Origin: Streptomyces sp. DSM 15324
GTDB lineage: Bacteria; Actinomycetota; Actinomycetes; Streptomycetales; Streptomycetaceae
Length of the DNA: 64,000 bases
Assembly: GCF_001514285.1 (NCBI RefSeq)
Contig: NZ_KQ949024.1
Coordinates: 710,700-774,699 of the forward strand
Direction: 5' to 3'
A model generated the notes under the pieces. The model did no database searches. It had not been told where the DNA came from and saw nothing but the letters and a program-made list of their open reading frames with translations. Each line of letters begins with the position of its first letter. The stretch's first letter is position 1. This document shows positions 8,421-18,421 of the stretch, piece after piece. The position numbers and the translations under genes were made by a program.

Positions 8421-9083
8421 ATGGCCGCCTCCGAGGAGCACACCCCTGACCTGCCCGAGTGTCCGTCCGCCCGGGGCACCGGACTGCTGCCGCCCGAGCT
8501 GCGCGCCTGGATGGTGCTGCTCGCGGCGACCGGCGCGGTGGAACAGCGGCTGCGGGCGGTGGTCAAGGAGCGGCTGGACGTCTCGCACGACGAGTTCCTG
8601 ATCCTCTGTCTGCTCGCGGAGCACCCGGAGGAGGGCCTGCGCATGACACGGGTCGCCGAGTTGCTGGGGCGCCCGAAGACCCGGCTGACCTATCAGGTCG
8701 CCTGTCTCCAGCACGCCGGGCTGGTCACCCGCCGCTCCGTCTGCGGGGACAAGCGGGGCATCGAGATCGCGCTCACCGAGAAGGCCCGCACCCTCCTGCG
8801 CGAGGCCTCCACCACCCTCGCCGGGACGGTCACCGAGGCGCTGGCCCAGGTCATGGGCCCCGAACAGTGCGCGGCGATGAGCGGCCTGGTGCCGGGACCC
8901 GGATCGGGCGGGGAGCAGGAGGCACCCGACGGCTCCGCGGAGAGGACCGGCACCGATGCGGCCGGCGTCCCCGAGCAGACGGGAACCGGGACGGTCGCGC
9001 CCCGCGCGGACAGCGGCACGGGGACGGAGACCACCGGAGGGCACGCGGAGCCGCGCACAGAGGCGGTCGGCGCATCCGGCTGA
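8421..9083 (+). CDS. MarR family transcriptional regulator with long acidic/Thr-rich tail
   Basis: 220 residues. Residues 20-150 form the winged helix: VSHDEFLILCLLAEHPEEGL, MTRVAELLGRPKTRLTYQVA (recognition helix) and ACLQHAGLVTRRSVCGDKRG (wing). Cys in the wing (VCGDK) could be a redox sensor, as in OhrR-like proteins, but is not conserved evidence by itself. The last ~65 residues are low-complexity (GTGTVAPRADSGTGTETTGG) and unusual for the family. It is divergently transcribed from the YceI gene and likely binds the TCCAAA sites. Confidence 0.88.
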   Translation: MAASEEHTPDLPECPSARGTGLLPPELRAWMVLLAATGAVEQRLRAVVKERLDVSHDEFLILCLLAEHPEEGLRMTRVAELLGRPKTRLTYQVACLQHAGLVTRRSVCGDKRGIEIALTEKARTLLREASTTLAGTVTEALAQVMGPEQCAAMSGLVPGPGSGGEQEAPDGSAERTGTDAAGVPEQTGTGTVAPRADSGTGTETTGGHAEPRTEAVGASG

Positions 9084-9123
9084 GGCCCGCTTCCGGCCCG
9101 GGTCCACGCCCGCACCGTCAGCC

Positions 9124-9774
9124 CTAGTCCAGAACGTCGGGCTCCACGGTCGGCACGTCCGGCGTGACCTCCTCGACCACCACGCCCGCGCGCTCCGCCG
9201 GTACCCCGGCCGCGATGAGCGTGACCACGGTGACCCGGGTGCCGTCGTCCTCCAGTGCGCCGGTGTTGACCTGCTCCAGCAGGGCGAAGTGCATGGCCTC
9301 CAGGCCCGCGCTGAGCACGGCGGGCGGGAGCTGGGCGTGGAAGACCCCTTCGCGCCCGCCGCGCTCCAGGATGGACGTGACCTCCTCCCGGGCGGGCGCC
9401 AGGATCTCGGCGACGCGCTCCATGCCGAGATCACGCCGGGCGAGCGCGAGCAGCAGCCGGTAGCGGTCGCCGACGGGCCAGATGCACCGCATGAAGTGGG
9501 CGAGCGCCCGCTCGGCCGGCTCCTCCGGCCGCCGGGCGGTCTCCAGCACCCCGCGCAGCGTCTCGGACGCCTCCTCTGCGAGCGCCTCCAGCAGCGCGGC
9601 CCGCCCGGGGAAGTGCCCGAACAGGGTGCGCCGTACGACACCGGAGGCGCGCGCCAGCTCCTCCAGGGTGACGTCGGGGTTCCGGCCGAGCTCCCGGCGG
9701 GCCGTGGCCAGGATGCGCGCCCGGTTGGACCGCGAATTACGGCGCTGCGGCTCGCGGGCCACGGGCTTGGTCAC
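9124..9774 (-). CDS. TetR/AcrR family transcriptional regulator
   Basis: 216 residues from GTG (VTKPVAREPQRRNSRSN), chosen for GAGGTG upstream. The N-terminal HTH is typical: ARILATARRELGRNPDVTLE and ELARASGVVRRTLFGHFPGR, then LLEALAEEASETLRGVLE into the ligand-binding helices. The C-terminal domain is of the TetR_C type seen near MFS exporters, but no exporter is adjacent, so its target is unknown. It converges on the MarR gene. Confidence 0.88.
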   Translation of the reverse strand: MTKPVAREPQRRNSRSNRARILATARRELGRNPDVTLEELARASGVVRRTLFGHFPGRAALLEALAEEASETLRGVLETARRPEEPAERALAHFMRCIWPVGDRYRLLLALARRDLGMERVAEILAPAREEVTSILERGGREGVFHAQLPPAVLSAGLEAMHFALLEQVNTGALEDDGTRVTVVTLIAAGVPAERAGVVVEEVTPDVPTVEPDVLD

Positions 9775-9946
9775 GGGGCACCTCGGTGATCGGCGGTGAC
9801 GACGGGACGCCCATTCTGGCACGGTCCCCACCAGCCCCACGGACCCCGTCCGGCCCGGTGGAACGCGTACCGGGCGGCCCCGTACGCCACCATAGCGGGA
9901 CGAAGCGGCCCTGACCCGACACGCCAAACTTGTTGGCATCGCTTTC

Positions 9947-9982
9947 TTGAACTCTTCGTGTTTAGCCGAGTAGGTTGTCCCC
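9947..9982 (+). promoter_or_regulatory. furA-katG promoter, probably leaderless
   Basis: TTGAAC (9947-9952) and TAGGTT (9971-9976) are separated by 18 bp, and the furA ATG begins six bases after the -10, so transcription should start at or near the A of ATG. The stretch 9925-9963 is AT-rich (ACTTGTTGG, CTTTCTTGAA) and is the natural place for the Fur operator. Leaderless furA mRNAs are known for actinobacterial furA/furS-katG operons. Confidence 0.65.
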
Positions 9983-12644
<2,662 letters not shown>

Positions 12645-12670
12645 TCCTGAACCGACCCTGAGCTGAGCGA

Positions 12671-12697
12671 GGGCGCCCGGGCCTGCCCCGGGCGCCC
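12671..12697 (+). terminator. stem-loop after katG
   Basis: A perfect 11-bp stem, GGGCGCCCGGG (12671-12681) and CCCGGGCGCCC (12687-12697), with a 5-base loop, 27 bases after the katG stop. No long U tract follows, as is usual in Streptomyces. Confidence 0.85.
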
Positions 12698-12771
12698 TTC
12701 GCATGCGGCTCCACAGGGTGTGGCCGCACGACAGCACGGCGTGCTGGCCCTCGGGCCCGTCCGTCGGGCCT

Positions 12772-12858
12772 GTGGTAGCTTGCCGAAGCCAGTCGTACCC
12801 CTGTGTGTACACGTACGCACGACGGGTCAGGGAATCCGGGGGGGGGAATCCGGAGCAG
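12772..12858 (+). ncRNA. degenerate cobalamin riboswitch remnant
   Basis: The sequence has GGTAGCTTGCCGAAGCCAG, then CCCCTGTG, then GGGTCAGGGAATCCGG and GAATCCGGAGC. The GGGAATCCGG...GAATCCGG pairing element is the hallmark of the cobalamin riboswitch core (normally GGGAA-CCGGTG-N-AATCCGG). The loop is replaced by a run of G and the expected 3' half (CGCAGCGGTGA-like conserved segment) is missing: the sequence runs directly into permease codons. A covariance search would decide it. Confidence 0.55.
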
Positions 12859-13191
12859 GACGCGGCCGCCACGCTGGGCGTGCACGTGGCCCGTACCCGG
12901 CTCGTGCTGCTGTGCGTCACCGCGCTGCTGACGGCGGTGCTGGTCGGCTCGGCGGGGGCGATCGGCTTCGTCGGGCTGGTGCTGCCGCATGCCGCCCGTG
13001 CGCTGACCGGTCCCGGGCACACCCGGCTGCTGCCGGCGAGCGCGCTGGCCGGGGCGGTGTTCCTGGTCTGGGTCGACACCCTGGCCCGTACCCTGCTGGA
13101 CCCGCAGGAGGTGCCGGTGGGCGTGATGACCTCGCTGATCGGCGTACCGGCGTTCGTGCTGGTCCTCTACCGGGGCAGGGACACCCGATGA
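12859..13191 (+). pseudogene. 3' fragment of a BtuC/FecCD-type ABC permease gene
   Basis: About 110 codons match only the C-terminal third of a vitamin B12/siderophore permease: DAAATLGVHVARTRLVLLC, SAGAIGFVGLVLPHAARAL, LAGAVFLVWVDTLARTLL and EVPVGVMTSLIGVPAFVLVL. Full-length members have ~340 residues with about ten membrane helices; here about the first 230 are gone, together with any binding-protein gene. The join lies at the riboswitch remnant. The stop overlaps the next gene's start (ATGA), preserving the old operon order permease-ATPase. Confidence 0.8.
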
Positions 13192-14015
13192 CCGGCCCCG
13201 CCCCCTCCACCGACGGTCTGCGCGCCGACCGGGTCGGCCGGTCGGCCGACGGCGCCCTGATCCTGGACGGGGTCAGCATCGCCCCGCGCCCCGGGACCGT
13301 CACCGGGCTGCTCGGCCCGAACGGCTCCGGCAAGTCCACCCTGCTGCGGCTGCTCGCCGGGGTCCTCGCCCCGGCCCGCGGCACCGTCACGCTCGACGGG
13401 CGCCCGCTGGAGCGGGTGGGGCGCCGCGCCGTCGCCCGGCGGGTGGCCGTGGTCGAGCAACAGGCCGACACCCAGGTGGCGTTGACCGTACTCGTCGTCG
13501 TACGACTCGGCCGGGTCCCGCACCGCCGGGCCTGGGCGCCCGCCTCCGCCGAGGACGAGGAGGCCGTCCGTTCCGCGCTGGCCCGCACCGGTCTGGCCGA
13601 CAAGGCCGCCCGCCCCTGGCGGACCCTGTCCGGCGGGGAGCGCCAGCGGGTGCAGATCGCCCGCGCCCTCGCCCAGCAGCCCCGGGAGCTGCTGCTGGAC
13701 GAACCCACCAACCACCTCGACATCCAGCATCAGCTCGCCCTGCTGGACCTGATCACCGAGCTCCGGCTCACCAGCGTGGTCGCCCTGCACGACCTCAACC
13801 TGGCAGCGATGTACTGCGACCGGCTGCTCGTCCTGCGCCGGGGCCGGGTGGTGGCCACCGGCACCCCGCAGGAGGTCCTCACCGAGGAGCTGATCGCCGA
13901 GGTGTACGGCGTCCGCGCCACCGTCACCCGGGCCGCCCCCGGGGACCGCCCGCACATACGCTTCCTGGGCACGCTCCCGCCCGAACGGACCGCACCCGGA
14001 GGAACCCCCTCGTGA
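13188..14015 (+). CDS. ABC transporter ATP-binding protein (BtuD/FecE-like)
   Basis: 275 residues with all ATPase motifs: Walker A GLLGPNGSGKST (about 45-56), Q-loop region VAVVEQQADTQ, signature LSGGERQRVQIARALAQ, Walker B LLLDEPTNHLD and the switch VALHDLN. Most like the B12/iron-siderophore importer ATPases. Its own permease has been reduced to a C-terminal fragment, so unless it pairs with a transporter elsewhere it has no membrane partner here. The ATG overlaps the permease stop and its own stop overlaps the next GTG. Confidence 0.9.
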   Translation: MTGPAPSTDGLRADRVGRSADGALILDGVSIAPRPGTVTGLLGPNGSGKSTLLRLLAGVLAPARGTVTLDGRPLERVGRRAVARRVAVVEQQADTQVALTVLVVVRLGRVPHRRAWAPASAEDEEAVRSALARTGLADKAARPWRTLSGGERQRVQIARALAQQPRELLLDEPTNHLDIQHQLALLDLITELRLTSVVALHDLNLAAMYCDRLLVLRRGRVVATGTPQEVLTEELIAEVYGVRATVTRAAPGDRPHIRFLGTLPPERTAPGGTPS

Positions 14016-14608
14016 CCAGCCGTGTCAGCTTCGTCCCGCCCGCGATGAACGACTCCCTGCGCCGGGCCCGCTTCGACGACGGGTGCTCGCTGGACGCGGG
14101 CGGCCTGGCCCGGGCGCGGGCCGCCGCCGGGTCGCTGCCCGCCGCCGTACGGGTGGCGCTCTCCCCGAGTGTGCGCTGCCGTCAGACGGCGGCCGCCCTC
14201 GGTCTCGACGGGGTCGAGGAAGGGGACCTCGCGGGCCTGGACGTGGGGCGCTGGCGGGGCCTGACCCTCGCCGAGGTCGGCGCCGCCGAGCCGCAGGAGG
14301 TGGGCCGCTGGCTCGCCGACCCCGACGCGGCACCGCACGGCGGGGAGTCGGTGACGGACCTGTGCGCACGGGTGGGCCGCTGGCTGCGGGCGGCGGCCGG
14401 GACGGACGGGCACACGGTCGCGGTGGTCGAGCCGGAGATCGTACGGGCCGTGGCGGTGGGGGTGTTGGGGGCGCCGGCGGCGGCGTTCTGGCGGCTCGAC
14501 GTGCCCCCGCTGGGCGTCACCTCGGTCAGCGGGCGGGACGGCCGCTGGAACCTGCGGCTCGGACAGCCGCCGGCCCCGGCCGGCGAACAGTCGGACGACC
14601 GCGCATGA
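14012..14608 (+). CDS. histidine phosphatase-like protein lacking catalytic histidines
   Basis: 198 residues that align with the CobC/phosphoglycerate-mutase-like fold: SLDAGGLARARAAAGSLP, ALSPSVRCRQTAAALGL, LDVGRWRGLTLAEVG, HGGESVTDLCARVGRWL. However, the N-terminal RHG motif reads FVPPAMN and the second catalytic histidine region (normally THGGVIRA) reads VVEPEIVRAV. Both phosphorylation/acid-base histidines are therefore missing, although the SxxxR arginines remain. Probably an inactive or repurposed member of the alpha-ribazole phosphatase branch, fitting the B12 neighbourhood. GTGA overlap with the ATPase gene. Confidence 0.8.
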   Translation: MTSRVSFVPPAMNDSLRRARFDDGCSLDAGGLARARAAAGSLPAAVRVALSPSVRCRQTAAALGLDGVEEGDLAGLDVGRWRGLTLAEVGAAEPQEVGRWLADPDAAPHGGESVTDLCARVGRWLRAAAGTDGHTVAVVEPEIVRAVAVGVLGAPAAAFWRLDVPPLGVTSVSGRDGRWNLRLGQPPAPAGEQSDDRA

Positions 14609-14611
14609 CAG

Positions 14612-14636
14612 GGCCCCCGGACGGATCCGGGGGGCC
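14612..14636. terminator. bidirectional stem-loop between convergent genes
   Basis: CCCCCGG (14614-14620) pairs with CCGGGGG (14627-14633) around a 6-base loop; flanking G/C pairs extend it with one bulge. It separates the phosphatase-like gene from cbtA, which converge here. An 11-bp direct repeat TGTCATTCCGG twice follows at 14640-14661. Confidence 0.6.
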
Positions 14637-14666
14637 TGGTGTCATTCCGGTGTCATTCCGGTCGGC

Positions 14667-15419
14667 TCACTGCGGGACGGTCATCGCCGCCCGCGCCGAC
14701 GCCTGCACGGGCCTGGGGTTCAGGAGCCGTTCGGCCAGTTCGCCGAAGAGGAGGCCGAAGCCCGTCCACAGCGTGATCTGGAGGGCGAGGGTGGACAGGC
14801 GGAACCGCCACAGGAGGGTGGCCGGGAAGTCCGCCGGGACTTCGTTGATCGCGGGCAGGAACGCGTACGCCAGACCGATCAGGGTGACGAAGCCGAGGAC
14901 GGCGACGACGGTCGCGTACCAGGTGCCGAGCCTCGGCGCGAGGCGCTTGCCGGCGATCACCGCGGCGATCGCGAGGAGCACACCGAGCAGCATCATCAGG
15001 AAGAACAGGGTGGTGCGTTTGGCGATCGTGTCGTGGTCGCCGACCGCGGGCGGGTTGGCCGGGTACTTCAGGAACGGCACGACGTACACGGCCAGCAGCG
15101 CGGCCCCCGACAGCAGCAGCGCCGTGGCCCGCGGGCCGAAACGGCCGACCCGGCCGAGGGCGAAGCAGTAGGCGAGGGCGGCGATGCCGCCGAAGGCGAC
15201 GCCGTAGACCAGGACTCCGGTGGCGAGTCCGGCCGTGGACTGCAGGGAGCGGGAGACGAGTTCGACCTCGTGCTCGTGGGCGTGGGACTCCTCGAAGCCG
15301 ATGGCGCTGTCGACGTTCGGCTCGCCCAGGAAGTAGGCGACGACGAGGGCGAGCACGCCGGCCGCGAGGCCGGCGAGCATGCCCCGCACCAGAAGGTTGC
15401 GCACGGTTGCGGAGTTCAT
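14667..15419 (-). CDS. cbtA: CbtA family cobalt transporter subunit
   Basis: 250 residues with about six hydrophobic segments: LVRGMLAGLAAGVLALVVAY (helix 1), ATGVLVYGVAFGGIAALAYC, ATALLLSGAALLAVYVVPFL, TTLFFLMMLLGVLLAIAAV and others. After helix 1, a loop carries ESHAHEHE, a His/Glu metal-coordination patch. CbtA with CbtB is a predicted B12-regulated cobalt uptake system. It is 19 bases downstream of cbtB, and both lie behind a cobalamin riboswitch on the same strand. Confidence 0.9.
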   Translation of the reverse strand: MNSATVRNLLVRGMLAGLAAGVLALVVAYFLGEPNVDSAIGFEESHAHEHEVELVSRSLQSTAGLATGVLVYGVAFGGIAALAYCFALGRVGRFGPRATALLLSGAALLAVYVVPFLKYPANPPAVGDHDTIAKRTTLFFLMMLLGVLLAIAAVIAGKRLAPRLGTWYATVVAVLGFVTLIGLAYAFLPAINEVPADFPATLLWRFRLSTLALQITLWTGFGLLFGELAERLLNPRPVQASARAAMTVPQ

Positions 15420-15438
15420 GGTGGTGCGGCGCCCCTCG

Positions 15439-15660
15439 TCAGTGGCAGGGGAAGCCGAGCAGGTGGCGGGCGTCGTGCACCCACTCGTGGACTCCCTCGC
15501 CGGAGACGACGGAGGTGGCGCCCTGCTCGGCGCCGACGAAGTACAGCAGGACCAGCATGAGGATGCCGAAGAAGACCGCCCAGGGAGCGATGTCCTTGAG
15601 CGGGAGCTTGGCGGGAACGGCGGGTGCGGCGGTGGTCGGCTGGGCGACGTGCTGCGCCAT
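15439..15660 (-). CDS. cbtB: CbtB family cobalt transporter small subunit
   Basis: 73 residues: one transmembrane helix (IAPWAVFFGILMLVLLYFVG) and a C-terminal histidine-rich tail (VHEWVHDARHLLGFPCH) that is the expected cobalt-binding segment. GAGGAGG lies eight bases upstream of the ATG. Partner of CbtA immediately downstream. Confidence 0.92.
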   Translation of the reverse strand: MAQHVAQPTTAAPAVPAKLPLKDIAPWAVFFGILMLVLLYFVGAEQGATSVVSGEGVHEWVHDARHLLGFPCH

Positions 15661-15710
15661 GGCAGGGCCTCCTCTGGGAGTTCGCGTCCCATCTCGGTGG
15701 TGCACAGGAC

Positions 15711-15850
15711 GACGGCCCCGGGTCTGACTCGCGGTCCGCTCCCGCTGCGGGGAGCGCACCGTTCACAGTGGCGCGACCGTGCCGGACTTCCACCGGCTTC
15801 CGTGTTTCCGTCGTCGATATCAGAGTGAAGGTACCGTGCCCCGCCGAACT
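15711..15850 (-). ncRNA. cobalamin riboswitch upstream of cbtBA
   Basis: Read on the minus strand, the leader contains GGTACC, then GGAAGCCGGTGGAAGTCCGG, CGGTCGCGCCACTGTGAAC and finally GAGTCAGACCCGGGGCC. These are, in order, the P2/P3 GGTnCC segment, the conserved B12-box GCCGGTG-N-A-N-TCCGG, the CGCCACTGT segment and the 3' GAGTCAGACC element of the RF00174 riboswitch. It ends about 50 bases before the cbtB start, so B12 should repress cbtBA at the level of transcript elongation or ribosome access. Confidence 0.92.
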
Positions 15851-16122
15851 GGCCAAGAGCGCGAGGTCCGACGTGATCAGGCTCTCCACCGCGTGGCGGT
15901 TCCAGGACGCCGATCTGACGGCCCGTCTGCACGGTCCGTACGACGCCGACGGGCCGGTGCGCTCGGCCCGGCGGATCCGCACGGTCGGACCGCTGGACGC
16001 CGGCCGGTCGGCCGCGCTGGCCGCCAGGGTCCCCTTTGTGGCCGCACCGGTCAGTCCCGGGGCGGCTGCGCGCTGCCTAAGTTCCTCCCACGCCGAACGG
16101 GGCGACGAGAGGAGGTGGACTC
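15851..16122. other. intergenic region without a supported gene
   Basis: Codon-like GC-rich sequence with a possible 80-codon reading frame (IRLSTAWRFQDADLTARLHG) but no convincing start, ribosome site or family match. It should contain the divergent promoters for cbtBA and the monooxygenase; GAGAGGAGGTGG at 16108-16119 is the ribosome site of the next gene. Confidence 0.5.
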
Positions 16123-17493
16123 GTGAAGGAGTCCGAATTCGACACGTGTGTGATCGGGGCCGGTCCCGCGGGGCTGGCGGTGGCGCGGGCGCTCGCCGAG
16201 CGGCGGCTTCCCTACACGCACATCGAGCGGCACACGGGTCCGGGCGGCCTGTGGGACATCGACAACCCGGGCGGCCCGATGTACGAGTCCGCGCATTTCA
16301 TCTCCAGCAGGACCCTCTCGGGCTTCGGCGGCTGGCCGATGCCCGACCACTTCGCCGACTACCCCTCGCGGCGCCAGATCCTGTCGTACCTGACCTCCTT
16401 CGCCGACGCGTACGGGCTGACGGAGCGGATCGGGTTCGGGACCGAGGTCCGTGACGTGGCGAAGAACCCGGACGGCACCTGGACCGTCACCCGTGCCGAC
16501 GGGCGCACCAGCCGGCACGGGCGGGTCGTGGTCTGCACCGGTTCGCAGTGGCACCCCAACGTCCCCGAGATCCCCGGTGACTTCAGCGGCGAGATCCGGC
16601 ACACGATCGGCTACCGCAGCAGCGACGAACTGCGGGGCAAGCGGGTGCTGGTGGTCGGCGCGGGCAACTCCGGCTGTGACATCGCGTGCGACGCGGCCCG
16701 CGCCGCCGACCACGCGGAGATCAGCATGCGCCGCGGCTACTGGTTCATCCCCAAGCACCTCTTCGGCAGGCCCGTGGACACCCTCGAAGGCGTCGGTCCG
16801 CGGCTGCCGAAGTGGCTGGAGCAGAAGCTGTTCGGCGCCCTCCTGCGGATCGTCAACGGCGATCCGCGCCGCCTCGGTCTGCAGAAGCCGGACCACAGGC
16901 TCTTCGAGACCCATCCGACGGTCAACTCCCTCCTGCTGCACCATCTGCGGCACGGCGACATCACCGCGCGGCCCGGGATCGTGCGCGCCGAGGGCCGTAC
17001 CGTCCACTTCACCGACGGCAGCAGCAACGACTTCGACCTGATCCTGCTCGCGACCGGATACGTCCACAAGGTGCCCGTCGCGCAGCGCTACTTCGGCGAC
17101 GAGCAACACCCCGACCTGTATCTGTCGTCGTTCTCGCGCGAGCACGAGGGGCTGTTCGGGGTCGGCTTCATCGAGACCAACTCCGGTGCCTACCAACTCT
17201 TCGACGCCCAGGCGCAGTTGATCGCCGGCTTCGTCCAGGACACCCGTGACGGCCGGCCGAACGCCGAGCGGTTCGCCCGCATGATCCGGGGCGACCGTCC
17301 GGACCTGTCCGGCGGCCTGCGGTTCGTGGACTCCCCGCGCCACACCGGTTACGTCGACAGCGCGGCGTACACCAAGTACCTCACGAGGGTCGCCGGCGCC
17401 ATGGGCTGGCCCACCGAGGGCCGCCCGCCGGCGGCACCCGCCGCCCGCCGCAGCGTCGGCGGCCGCACCAGCGGCAAGGAGGCCGTGGCATGA
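16123..17493 (+). CDS. flavin-containing monooxygenase (FMO/BVMO-like)
   Basis: 456 residues from GTG after a strong GGAGGTGG. FAD-binding CVIGAGPAGLAVARAL (about 6-21), the FMO-type fingerprint FSGEIRHTIGYRS (compare FxGxxxHxxxW/Y), the NADPH-binding VLVVGAGNSGCDIACD, and a late LLATGYVHKVP motif. It should oxygenate a soft nucleophile or ketone using NADPH and oxygen. The substrate is unknown. ATGA overlap with the SDR gene and an AraC regulator 30 bases beyond form a compact unit. Confidence 0.9.
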   Translation: MKESEFDTCVIGAGPAGLAVARALAERRLPYTHIERHTGPGGLWDIDNPGGPMYESAHFISSRTLSGFGGWPMPDHFADYPSRRQILSYLTSFADAYGLTERIGFGTEVRDVAKNPDGTWTVTRADGRTSRHGRVVVCTGSQWHPNVPEIPGDFSGEIRHTIGYRSSDELRGKRVLVVGAGNSGCDIACDAARAADHAEISMRRGYWFIPKHLFGRPVDTLEGVGPRLPKWLEQKLFGALLRIVNGDPRRLGLQKPDHRLFETHPTVNSLLLHHLRHGDITARPGIVRAEGRTVHFTDGSSNDFDLILLATGYVHKVPVAQRYFGDEQHPDLYLSSFSREHEGLFGVGFIETNSGAYQLFDAQAQLIAGFVQDTRDGRPNAERFARMIRGDRPDLSGGLRFVDSPRHTGYVDSAAYTKYLTRVAGAMGWPTEGRPPAAPAARRSVGGRTSGKEAVA

Positions 17494-18389
17494 GCGGCTA
17501 CGACTGCACCGGCAAGGTGATGCTGGTGACCGGCGGCGCGGGCGGCATCGGCAGCGCGCTGTGCCGGCGGTTCGCGCTCGGCGGCGCCGTGTGCGTGGTC
17601 GTCGACATCGACGGTGAGCGGGCGGAGCGGGTCGCGGACGGCCTGCCCGGCGCCGGTCACCTCGGTCTCGGCTGCGACCTGCTGGACCGGGCGGCGGTGG
17701 CGGGGCTCTTCGAGCACGTCGCCTCCGCCTTCGGCCGGCTCGACGTGCTGGTCAACAACGTGGGGATGACCAGCACCGAGCGGTTCGACGTGCGCGGGGT
17801 GGAGAGCATCGAGCGCGAGATCGACCTCAACCTGCTCTCCCCGCTCGTCGCGACCCGGCTCGCCATCCCCCTGCTGAGGGCCTCCGCCGACCCCCGCGTC
17901 ATCACCACGGTCTCCCTCGCGGGCATCTTCCCGCAGGGCGAGACCCCCATCTACGCGGCGTCGAAGTTCGGGCTGCGCGGCGCGATGCTGTCCATCGCGC
18001 TCGACCTGGGCGACAAGGGCATCCGGGTCGGCTCGGTGCTGCCGTCGGCCACCGACACCCCGATGCTGCGCCGGGAGGCCGTCAGCGGCGGCAACTCCCT
18101 CCAGTTCCAGGACCCGCCGCAGCAGCCGTCGGACGTCGTCGCCGCGGTGGTGAGCATGCTCGACCGGCCACGGCTGGAGGTGTATCCGCGGCCCGGCGAA
18201 TCCCGTCTGGTCCGCTGCTCCATGCTGGTGCCGAACCTCCTGCCCCGGCTCCTCCCGCTCTTCCGCAGGCGCGGCGAGCGCGGTCTGGCCCGGTACCTGG
18301 AGGACCTGCGGCGCCAAGGCCTGGCCCGGCAGACCGACGGCCGCTGGGAACTGGTGCAGGAGGCGCCGACCACGGGACGCAGGACCTAG
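17490..18389 (+). CDS. short-chain dehydrogenase/reductase
   Basis: 299 residues, classical SDR: cofactor loop VTGGAGGIGSALCRRFAL, DIDGERAE (acidic residue after strand 2 implying NAD(H) preference), structural NNVGMTST, catalytic Ser in TTVSLAGIF and YAASKFGLRG (Tyr-Lys). The ~45-residue C-terminal extension is basic. Probably oxidises or reduces the substrate or product of the adjacent monooxygenase. Confidence 0.92.
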   Translation: MSGYDCTGKVMLVTGGAGGIGSALCRRFALGGAVCVVVDIDGERAERVADGLPGAGHLGLGCDLLDRAAVAGLFEHVASAFGRLDVLVNNVGMTSTERFDVRGVESIEREIDLNLLSPLVATRLAIPLLRASADPRVITTVSLAGIFPQGETPIYAASKFGLRGAMLSIALDLGDKGIRVGSVLPSATDTPMLRREAVSGGNSLQFQDPPQQPSDVVAAVVSMLDRPRLEVYPRPGESRLVRCSMLVPNLLPRLLPLFRRRGERGLARYLEDLRRQGLARQTDGRWELVQEAPTTGRRT

Positions 18390-18421
18390 AGTGGTCGCCA
18401 GTACGGCCCTGGAGAGAAGCC

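Noticed and set aside
15851..16122. Reading frame IRLSTAWRFQDADL
   Set aside because: No start with a ribosome site, no recognisable family, and it runs out of frame into the monooxygenase gene.
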